A stretch of 11,509 nt of DNA from Angelakisella sp. (GTDB lineage: Bacteria; Bacillota; Clostridia; Oscillospirales; Ruminococcaceae): NCBI GenBank assembly GCA_022795575.1, contig JAAWGY010000048.1, positions 1-11,509 on the forward strand, given 5' to 3'. Made by a program: the position numbers and the translations under genes. The notes beneath the pieces were generated by a model. That model searched no databases and was not told where the DNA came from. It was given only the letters and a program-made list of their open reading frames with translations. Shown here piece after piece: positions 5,726-11,509 of this stretch. Within the stretch, counting starts at the first letter, position 1. Each line of letters begins with the position of its first letter.

Positions 5726-6598
5726 ATGACCAATCAAATCGCCGCGCCAAAGTCTGTCCTAAGCGGCAGCGGCAGACGGGCTGCCCTCTCGGTATTGAAA
5801 TACCTGGTGATTGCGGCTATTTTTCTGTTTCTGCTTTTCCCGGTCTACTGGATGCTGGTAACTTCCCTCAAGATAAACACCGAGTCCTACCGGGTGGTTC
5901 CCACCCTCTGGCCGGAAAGCCTCTCCTTTGAGGGGTACCTCACCCTCTTCCGGGACGGGAAGTTCTTTGTCTACTACAAAAACAACCTTATCGTTTCCGC
6001 CCTGGCGGCGGTTATCATCTGCTTCATCTCCATCTTTGCCGGGTACGCCCTCAGCCGCTTCCGCTTCAAATGGAACCGGGTCATGCTGGCCACCTTCGCC
6101 TTTTCCCAGATGATGCCGGTGATCAGCCGTCTCATCTCCCTTTACACCATCCTGCGGCGGCTGAACCTCACCGACAACCACCTGGGGCTGGTGCTGGCCA
6201 TCAGCGCCACCCAGGTCCCCTTTACCGTCTCTCTCATGGCATCCTTCTTTGACGGCATCCCCCGGGATTTGGAAGAGGCAGCGGGGATGGACGGGGCCGG
6301 ACGGCTGAACACTCTCTTCCGGGTCATTATGCCCCTGGTCATTCCCGGCATCCTGGCCGTGGGGGTGTACAGTTTCCTCATGACCTGGGACGACTACCTC
6401 CACGCCATCACCCTCATCCGCTCCAACGATCTGTGGACTCTTTCCCAGGGACTGAAACTTACCTATCTTGGAGAGGTCAGCGACTGGCAGCTTATCAATT
6501 CCGCTTCCACCCTGGGGACTCTGCCTATGATCTTTGTTTTCTTCTTCTTCCAGAAGTACATGATAAAGGGCCTGGTGGCCGGCGCGGTCAAGGGCTGA
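5726..6598 (+). CDS. sugar ABC transporter permease, MalG/UgpE type
   Basis: A 290-residue inner channel subunit of the sugar importer (COG0395 type). An N-terminal membrane segment at about residues 24-46 leads into the family pattern FPVYWMLVTSLK. More segments follow near 88-108, 118-142, 153-173, 203-222 and 263-282. The EAA loop is at 184-203 (EEAAGMDGAG...Pro). The pattern GYALSRFRFKWNR before the third membrane segment is typical. Its AGGAGG overlaps the stop of the preceding permease gene (12-nt gap), so the two subunits are translated together. It precedes the sugar-metabolising enzymes. Confidence 0.93.
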   Translation: MTNQIAAPKSVLSGSGRRAALSVLKYLVIAAIFLFLLFPVYWMLVTSLKINTESYRVVPTLWPESLSFEGYLTLFRDGKFFVYYKNNLIVSALAAVIICFISIFAGYALSRFRFKWNRVMLATFAFSQMMPVISRLISLYTILRRLNLTDNHLGLVLAISATQVPFTVSLMASFFDGIPRDLEEAAGMDGAGRLNTLFRVIMPLVIPGILAVGVYSFLMTWDDYLHAITLIRSNDLWTLSQGLKLTYLGEVSDWQLINSASTLGTLPMIFVFFFFQKYMIKGLVAGAVKG

Positions 6599-6629
6599 CG
6601 CAATTACGATAAACAGGAGTGAAATACCT

Positions 6630-7481
6630 ATGTTGACAAACAATCTGGACCTGCTTCGGCGGGCTTCCCGGGAAGGCTTCGCCATCCCGGCCATTAACAC
6701 CCAGGGGGGCAACTACGATATCATCCGGGCCTGCTGCAAGGCAGCAGAGGAACTTCGCAGTCCCATCATCCTGGCCCACTATGTCTCTACCGGGGCTTAC
6801 TCCGGCAACGATTGGTTTGTGGAAACCGCCAAATGGTGCGCCGGCAAGGTGGATGTCCCCGTCTCGGTCCACCTGGACCATGGTGACGGATTTCCTATCT
6901 GTATGGAGGCCCTGCGACTGGGCTTTACCAGCGTGATGATCGACGGCTCCACCCTGCCCATCGAGGAAAACGCCGCCGTTACCAACGAGGTTATCCGCAC
7001 CGCTCGATGCTTCGGCGTGCCGGTGGAGGCGGAGATCGGGGAACTGCTGCGGCTGGACAACGGTGTCCCCATGGAGAACAAAAACATTGTGGACCCGGAG
7101 GATGTTAAGCGGTTCCTCTCCCTCTGCCAGCCGGACACCCTGGCCATCGGCATCGGCAACGCCCACGGTTACTACCGGGGCAAACCGGATATCCATCTGG
7201 ATGTGCTGGCAGCGGTGCGAAAGTTTACCGACATTCCCCTGGTACTCCACGGCTGCACCGGCATGGAGGAAGGCATCGTCCGCCAATCCATCCGGTTGGG
7301 GGTGGCCAAGATTAACTTTGGCACCGAGATCCGCTATAAATATGTCCAGCATTATCAGGAAGGTCTGGAAAAGCTGGAGCATCAGGGTCATTCCTGGAAG
7401 CTGAGCCAGTACGCCAGCGACGCCTTGGTGGAGGATGTCAAAAAAATTATTCAGCTTTCCGGCTCCGTCGGAAAAGTATAA
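6630..7481 (+). CDS. class II ketose-1,6-bisphosphate aldolase
   Basis: A 283-residue zinc-dependent aldolase (FbaA/GatY/KbaY superfamily) that splits a ketose phosphate or bisphosphate into dihydroxyacetone phosphate and an aldehyde. Visible active-site features are HLDHG at 81-85 (catalytic Asp83, zinc ligand His84), MIDGS at 104-107, EAEIGEL at 133-139, GNAHGYY at 176-182 (His179, zinc ligand), LHGCTG at 206-211 (His207, zinc ligand) and KINFGTE at 227-233. Length and residue numbers fit the KbaY/GatY-like branch (from memory Asp82, His83, His180, His208 there). GNAHG in place of the commoner GTSHG, and HGCTG in place of HGGSG, suggest a substrate different from fructose- or tagatose-bisphosphate. 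The ribosome binding site is CAGGAG at 6614-6619. It is followed after 14 nt by the isomerase gene. Which sugar phosphate it cleaves is unknown. Confidence 0.88.
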   Translation: MLTNNLDLLRRASREGFAIPAINTQGGNYDIIRACCKAAEELRSPIILAHYVSTGAYSGNDWFVETAKWCAGKVDVPVSVHLDHGDGFPICMEALRLGFTSVMIDGSTLPIEENAAVTNEVIRTARCFGVPVEAEIGELLRLDNGVPMENKNIVDPEDVKRFLSLCQPDTLAIGIGNAHGYYRGKPDIHLDVLAAVRKFTDIPLVLHGCTGMEEGIVRQSIRLGVAKINFGTEIRYKYVQHYQEGLEKLEHQGHSWKLSQYASDALVEDVKKIIQLSGSVGKV

Positions 7482-7495
7482 GGGGGTATCTGCAA

Positions 7496-8845
7496 ATGTC
7501 CAAGAAAAAGCTGAACCTGGGATTTTTGGTGACCGTCTCCGGCCGGTGGCCCCGGGAGCTGCCGGAACGCCGCCTGGCGGAGTATGGCAACTGGGTAAAG
7601 GAAACCTTTGCCGATACAGAGGTCAAAGTTTTTCCCCGGTTGGTTTGCACAAAAGCGGATGTTGAGGACTGTGTCCGGGAGTTCAAGGCTGGCGAGATCG
7701 ATCTGATTCTTCTGGTTTACGGAGCCTTTACCGGGGATGATGTTTCCTGTGCCATCGCTGACAGTCTCCGGGTTCCGGTAATTCTCTGGGCCCCCCGGGA
7801 GGAGACCTGGGTCCGGGAGGACCGGCTTTACGCCAACGCCCTTTGCTCCGCTGCCATGAACGGGGCCAGCCTTATGCGCATCGGGGCGTCCCACCACATC
7901 CTCTTCGGCAACAAGGAGGAGGAGCGGGTTAGAACCGAGCTTTCCGGCCTGGTGGAAGCCTACGCCGTCAAAAAGAGCCTTCTGGGGATGACCTTCGGCC
8001 TCTTCGGTTACCGGCCCACCGCCTTTTACAACTGCGCTTTTGATGAGGTGATTATCCGCCGCACCTTCGGAATCAATGTGGAGGAAACCGACCTCAAGGT
8101 GGTCTTCGACGAGATGGCCGCTCTCCCGGCGGAAGAGGTGAAGGCAGAGATGGAAAGGACCGCCGGAAGCTGGGACACCTCCACCCTTCCCGATGGTTAT
8201 CTGGAAAACCATGTTCGGCTGTTCCTGACCCTGAAAAAACTGATGCCCCGTCAAGGCTACGACTATGCCGCCATCAAGTGTTGGCCGGAGATGGGGAACC
8301 TCCATACCACCCCCTGTGCCGTCCTGGGCCGCCTGGCCGATGCAGGGCTGAATATCTTCTGTGAGGGGGATATGGACGCCGGGCTGGCCGCCGCAGTACA
8401 AAACCAGTTTACCGGCAAGCCCCCCTTCATCTGCGACCTTATCAATATGGACGAAAAGGAGAACACCTTCACCTTCTGGCACTGCGGCAACGCCGCCCCC
8501 AGCCTTCATGATGAAGAGGACGGGGTGACCATGTGCAACCATCCCCTGGCGGGACAGGGCACCGCATTCTGGTGCGCCCTAAAGCCTGGCCCGGTCACCG
8601 CAGCCCGGTTCACCAACCTGAACGGGGAGTACCGGCTCTTCCTCCTGAAAGGCGAGGCGGTCCCCACCACCCGTTGCACCCGGGGCTCTATGGTGAATGT
8701 CAGGGTGGAAACCCCCGTTTTAGAGGTACTTCGCAACATCGCCGAAAACGGCATGAGCCACCATTACAGCCTGGTTTGGGAGGACACCGCCGCCCGGATG
8801 GAACAGCTGGCAAAGCTGCTGGGCATTCCGGTCATCCACCTGTAA
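7496..8845 (+). CDS. sugar isomerase of the L-fucose/L-arabinose isomerase family
   Basis: A 449-residue protein like COG2407 (FucI/AraA-related aldose-ketose isomerases that use a divalent metal). The N-terminal part is a Rossmann-like domain (residues 6-160; IDLILLVYGAFTGDD, VPVILWAPREE). The C-terminal half holds the active-site signature: CWPEM (262-266), TPCAVLGRLADAG, CEGDMDA (289-295, Glu290 and Asp292 as likely metal ligands), GKPPFICDL and FWHCGNA (327-333, His329). A late HH pair (422-423) lies in NGMSHHYSLVWED, where family members carry a catalytic or metal-binding His. It probably converts the imported aldose, or its product, to a ketose that the neighbouring kinase and aldolase then use. 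It lies between aldolase and phosphofructokinase genes with gaps of 14 and 12 nt. Members with other or unknown sugars are common, so L-fucose or L-arabinose as substrate is not claimed. Confidence 0.83.
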   Translation: MSKKKLNLGFLVTVSGRWPRELPERRLAEYGNWVKETFADTEVKVFPRLVCTKADVEDCVREFKAGEIDLILLVYGAFTGDDVSCAIADSLRVPVILWAPREETWVREDRLYANALCSAAMNGASLMRIGASHHILFGNKEEERVRTELSGLVEAYAVKKSLLGMTFGLFGYRPTAFYNCAFDEVIIRRTFGINVEETDLKVVFDEMAALPAEEVKAEMERTAGSWDTSTLPDGYLENHVRLFLTLKKLMPRQGYDYAAIKCWPEMGNLHTTPCAVLGRLADAGLNIFCEGDMDAGLAAAVQNQFTGKPPFICDLINMDEKENTFTFWHCGNAAPSLHDEEDGVTMCNHPLAGQGTAFWCALKPGPVTAARFTNLNGEYRLFLLKGEAVPTTRCTRGSMVNVRVETPVLEVLRNIAENGMSHHYSLVWEDTAARMEQLAKLLGIPVIHL

Positions 8846-8857
8846 GGAGGTCTATCC

Positions 8858-10057
8858 ATGAAAAACCCCATTCTTGTGGTACACGGGGGCGCTCCCACCG
8901 CCGTCATCAACGCCTCCCTTTACGGAGTCATCCGGGAGGCGGAACGCCATCCCCAGGCCGGGCCGGTCTATGCTGCTATCGGCGGGGCGGGGGGCCTGCT
9001 CCGGGAAGAATTGCTGGATCTTTCCACCGTCCCGACGGAGGTCATCGAAAGACTGCCCCACACCCCGGCTTCCGCCATCGGCACCAGCCGGGACGCCCTG
9101 GAGCCGGAGCACTACCGGGCCATTGCAAAAATTCTAGAGAAACGGGGGATCCGCTGCCTGCTCTTTAACGGGGGCAACGGCAGCATGGACGCCTGCGGAA
9201 AAATCTATAAAGCCTGTCGGGAACTGGGGATGGAGCTTTCGGTGGTGGGCATTCCCAAGACCATTGACAATGATATTGCGGTTACCGACCACGCCCCGGG
9301 CTACGGCAGCGCCGCCCGGTTTATCGTCGGGACGGTGGGGGAGCTGAGCCGGGATGTGGCGGCGCTGCCCATCCATGTCAGCGTCATCGAGGCCATGGGC
9401 CGCAACGCCGGCTGGGTGGCGGCGGCCTCCGCCCTGGCCCGGGAACGGGAGGGGGACGGCCCCCACCTCATCTATCTGCCGGAGCGCCCCTTCCGCCAGG
9501 AGGAATTTTTAGAAGATGTGACCGCTCTTCATAAAAAGCAAGGGGGCGTGGTAGTGGTGGTCAGCGAGGGATTAAAGGGCCCGGACGGGGAGCCGGCGGT
9601 GCCGCCCATCTTCCGCTCCGGCCGGGCTGTCTACACTGGGGATGTCAGCGCCCACCTGGCCCAGCTGGTCATCAAGGAGCTGGGCATCAAAGCCCGAAGC
9701 GAAAAGCCGGGGCTTTCCGGCCGGGCCTCCATTGCCTACCAAAGTACAGTGGACCGGGAAGAAGCCATTCTTGCCGGAAGGGAGGCAGTAAAGGCTGCAT
9801 TAGAAGAGGCCACCGGCGTGATGATCGGCTTGGAACGCCTCCCCGGCCCGGAGTATGTTGTCCGCCCTGTCCGCATCCCTATCGAGAAAGTGATGCTTAC
9901 CGAGCGATTGCTGCCTGATGAGTTCATCACCCCCCGGGGCAACGATGTCACCGAAGCATTTCTGCACTGGTGCCGGCCCCTTGTGGGGGAGGAGCCGATG
10001 CCCCATCAGCGGGCCGACCTGCGGGAGATCTTTTTTGCGGCAAGGAAAGAGCGATGA
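8858..10057 (+). CDS. phosphofructokinase family enzyme, PPi-type, mixed donor signature
   Basis: A 399-residue PfkA-superfamily enzyme that phosphorylates the C1 hydroxyl of a ketose 6-phosphate. Motifs seen: GGAPTAVINAS (10-20), donor loop NGGNGSMD (104-111), PKTIDND (133-139, catalytic Asp137), EAMGRNAGW (178-186), a Glu237 in SEGLK, and SGRAVYTGDVSAHL. Lys134 is the residue that marks PPi-dependent enzymes, where ATP enzymes such as E. coli PfkA have Gly124. Gly108, in contrast, is the small residue of ATP enzymes; PPi enzymes usually have Asp there. Asn107 replaces the Asp103 of E. coli. PPi, ATP or either could therefore be the donor. Length fits the ~400-residue PPi branch rather than the 320-residue ATP branch. 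AGGAGG overlaps the previous stop. Its ketose substrate may not be fructose 6-phosphate, given the neighbours. Confidence 0.88.
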   Translation: MKNPILVVHGGAPTAVINASLYGVIREAERHPQAGPVYAAIGGAGGLLREELLDLSTVPTEVIERLPHTPASAIGTSRDALEPEHYRAIAKILEKRGIRCLLFNGGNGSMDACGKIYKACRELGMELSVVGIPKTIDNDIAVTDHAPGYGSAARFIVGTVGELSRDVAALPIHVSVIEAMGRNAGWVAAASALAREREGDGPHLIYLPERPFRQEEFLEDVTALHKKQGGVVVVVSEGLKGPDGEPAVPPIFRSGRAVYTGDVSAHLAQLVIKELGIKARSEKPGLSGRASIAYQSTVDREEAILAGREAVKAALEEATGVMIGLERLPGPEYVVRPVRIPIEKVMLTERLLPDEFITPRGNDVTEAFLHWCRPLVGEEPMPHQRADLREIFFAARKER

Positions 10058-10075
10058 TCCTGTTTTGACCAAACT

Positions 10076-10125
10076 GGCCAGCAGAAAAAGACCGCCTATG
10101 CAGTTTTTCTCTGCTGGCCGATTTT
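10076..10125 (+). terminator. hairpin between the kinase and TIM-like genes
   Basis: A perfect 9-bp stem (GGCCAGCAG 10076-10084 with CTGCTGGCC 10111-10119), with further pairing of AAAAA against TTTTT inside, is followed by GATTTT. The T tract is short, so it is probably a partial terminator or an RNA processing and stability element that lowers expression of the last genes. It occupies the only gap above 60 nt among the enzyme genes. Confidence 0.55.
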
Positions 10126-10142
10126 GTAGAAGGAGGAACAGC

Positions 10143-10973
10143 ATGAAATATATCTACCTGAACCTGAAGCGGTTCGACATTCCCCCGGAGCTGGGGGGTG
10201 TCAACCGCCTGGCCCCGCCGGAAAAGTGGGCCGAGACCATCGTCACCGGCACCGAAGCAAGGCTCCTGAAATACGACCCCGCAGAGGTGGAGTTTGTCCA
10301 GTACTTCCCCGAGGCCCACATCCTTGCCGCCGCCGCAGCCAGAAAAGGCCCGGTGCGGGTGGGCTGCCAGGGGGTCTACCGGGCGGATACCGCCGTGGGG
10401 GGGAACTTCGGGGCCTTTACCACCAACCGCCCCGCCCACGCCGCCGCCATGCTGGGCTGCACCGATACCCTCATCGGCCACTGTGAGGAACGAAACGACA
10501 AGGCGGGGATTCTGGCCGAAGCCGGGGTCACCGACACTGCCGCCGTCAACCGCCTTCTGAATCAGGAGGTGCTGGCCGCCCAGGCGGCGGGGCTGGTGGT
10601 GCTCTACTGCATCGGCGAAAAGAGCGAGGAGCAGGACCGCTGGCAGGAGGTGCTGGGGGAACAGCTGGAGGTGGGCCTCCGGGGCGCGGACATGGGCAAG
10701 GTGGTGGTGGCCTACGAGCCGGTGTGGTCCATCGGCCCCGGAAAAGCCCCGGCGGACAAGCCCTATATCCAGAAGGTAGCCCGGTTCGTCCGGGAGCAGA
10801 CCGGCGGCTTGGATGTGGTCTACGGCGGGGGCCTCAAGGCGGACAACGCCCAGATGCTGGCCTCCATCCCGGAGATCGCCGGGGGGCTGATTGCCCTCAC
10901 CCGCTTTACCGGGGAGATCGGCTTTTACCCCGAGGAATATTTGGAGATCATCCGCCTGTACCTAGGCAAATGA
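10143..10973 (+). CDS. triosephosphate isomerase homologue, divergent
   Basis: A 276-residue TIM-barrel protein of the triosephosphate isomerase family. ATG 10143 follows GAAGGAGGAAC; the longer frame from 9918 overlaps the kinase gene. The catalytic set is present: Asn7/Lys9 (LNLK), His113 in GHCEER, Glu192 in AYEPVWSIGPG, CIGE at 156-159 and the phosphate loop GGGLK at 228-232. Differences from housekeeping TIM: about 25 residues longer, GAFTTNRPAHA where GAFTGE is usual in loop 3, HCEER instead of HSERR, a long N-terminal insert (RFDIPPELGGVNRLAPPEKWAE) and YGGGLK instead of YGGSVK. It lies downstream of a catabolic aldolase. The family also includes L-erythrulose 1-phosphate isomerase (EryH) and similar catabolic paralogues, so it may act on a triose or tetrose phosphate made by this pathway. 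Confidence 0.85.
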   Translation: MKYIYLNLKRFDIPPELGGVNRLAPPEKWAETIVTGTEARLLKYDPAEVEFVQYFPEAHILAAAAARKGPVRVGCQGVYRADTAVGGNFGAFTTNRPAHAAAMLGCTDTLIGHCEERNDKAGILAEAGVTDTAAVNRLLNQEVLAAQAAGLVVLYCIGEKSEEQDRWQEVLGEQLEVGLRGADMGKVVVAYEPVWSIGPGKAPADKPYIQKVARFVREQTGGLDVVYGGGLKADNAQMLASIPEIAGGLIALTRFTGEIGFYPEEYLEIIRLYLGK

Positions 10974-10988
10974 GGAAGGAGCAGCAAA

Positions 10989-11509
10989 ATGAAACTGGAT
11001 TTTGAGTACGGCCAAGGCCTGATGAGCGCCAACCTGCCGGACAGCACCGACATTTTCGTCCCCGGGGAGACCGTCCCCGATCCCCCCTGTCTGCCCCAGG
11101 ATTGGGACAGCCTCTATAACGCCACTTTGGAGAGCATCCGAAACCCCATTGGGATGCCCGCCCTGAAGGAGCTGGCGGCCCCGGGCAAAACCGTTGTCTT
11201 TGTCATCCCCGATATTGTCAAGGGGGGCAACCAGCCCACCAGCCACCGCAGGGTGGCCATCCGGGCCTGCCTGGATGAGCTGTACGCCGCCGGGGTGGAG
11301 AAGCAGGGCATTCTGCTGCTCTTCTCCAACGGCCTACACCCCCGGGCCACCGTGCCGGAGATGAAGACCATCCTGGGGGAAGAGCTTTTCGGCGAGTTCT
11401 ACTACACCGGCCAGATTACCAGCCACGACAGCGAGGACTACGACCACTTGGTGGACATCGGCTATACCGCCGCCGGGGACCACGTCATTATGAACAAGTA
11501 CGTTTATGA
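10989..11509 (+). CDS. LarA-like protein, nickel-pincer racemase/epimerase family (partial, 5' end)
   Basis: The frame starts at ATG 10989 (AAGGAG at 10976-10981, 15 nt after the TIM-like stop) and stays open for 173 codons to the window end. The sequence matches the N-terminal domain of LarA (DUF2088), the family of lactate racemase and related 2-hydroxyacid or aldonate epimerases that carry a nickel pincer cofactor. Features: VFVIPDIVKGG (71-80), a helical part like ILPPLLDEL (HRRVAIRACLDELYAAGV), LLFSNGLHP (110-118) and HDSEDYDHLVDIGYTAAGDHVIMNKYV. His117 fits the position of catalytic His108 of the Lactiplantibacillus enzyme. Asp75 fits Asp72 there, but Lys78 stands where that enzyme has Arg75, and LHP replaces THR. 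The substrate is likely not lactate. Whether the cofactor-binding Lys and His exist cannot be seen because the gene is cut. Confidence 0.72.
   Translation, partial: MKLDFEYGQGLMSANLPDSTDIFVPGETVPDPPCLPQDWDSLYNATLESIRNPIGMPALKELAAPGKTVVFVIPDIVKGGNQPTSHRRVAIRACLDELYAAGVEKQGILLLFSNGLHPRATVPEMKTILGEELFGEFYYTGQITSHDSEDYDHLVDIGYTAAGDHVIMNKYVY

Noticed and set aside
1..11509. CRISPR arrays, tRNA or rRNA genes, insertion-sequence ends
   Set aside because: No regularly spaced direct repeats, cloverleaf-like sequence, rRNA segments or transposase coding sequence were seen on either strand.

Overview
The window reads as a Gram-positive, low-to-mid-taxonomy Firmicutes chromosome, most likely a gut-type Clostridia with G/C-rich third codon positions (Oscillospiraceae-like; inference only). 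The support is AGGAGG ribosome binding sites before almost every gene, near-consensus sigma-A promoters, a LacI-regulated sugar ABC operon that lacks its own ATPase, and a Tn916-type regulator pair next to it.

Left part (1-1740): the regulatory end of what looks like an integrative element or its remnant. A sigma-70 region-4-like gene (199-867, minus strand) and a small XRE-type regulator resembling Tn916 Orf9 (1334-1699, plus strand) lie on either side of an AT-rich gap. The gap holds back-to-back overlapping promoters (1230-1265), a minus-strand leader with an extremely strong Shine-Dalgarno stretch but no proper start codon, an inverted repeat, and two terminator-like hairpins before the sigma gene. 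This layout suggests attenuation or readthrough control.

Middle (1741-3336): a LacI-family repressor gene (2037-3053) with its own promoter and, on both sides, pairs of near-identical 18-bp CG-centred operators. Two lie just inside the sugar operon (3179-3196 and 3248-3265), behind a perfect TTGACA-N17-TATAAT promoter. Two more (1778-1795 and 1810-1827) lie behind a second perfect-hexamer promoter that fires leftward. In both promoters exactly 13 nt separate the -10 box from the first operator. The leftward promoter has no recognisable gene ahead of it; it points into the antisense strand of the XRE gene, as if its original target had been replaced.

Right part (3337-11509): one co-directional catabolic operon. 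The order is a lipoprotein sugar-binding protein, a strong internal terminator, two MalF/MalG-type permeases, a class II ketose-bisphosphate aldolase, a fucose/arabinose-isomerase-family protein, a PPi-type phosphofructokinase with a mixed phosphoryl-donor signature, a second internal hairpin, a divergent triosephosphate-isomerase homologue, and a LarA-like (nickel-pincer racemase family) gene that runs off the window end. Read as a pathway, an unidentified sugar is imported, isomerised to a ketose, phosphorylated, converted to a ketose bisphosphate and split to triose (or other short) phosphates. The TIM homologue handles a split product, and the LarA-like protein probably epimerises a related hydroxy acid or sugar acid. 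The entry kinase and the transporter ATPase are not in the window. The substrate cannot be named from sequence alone.
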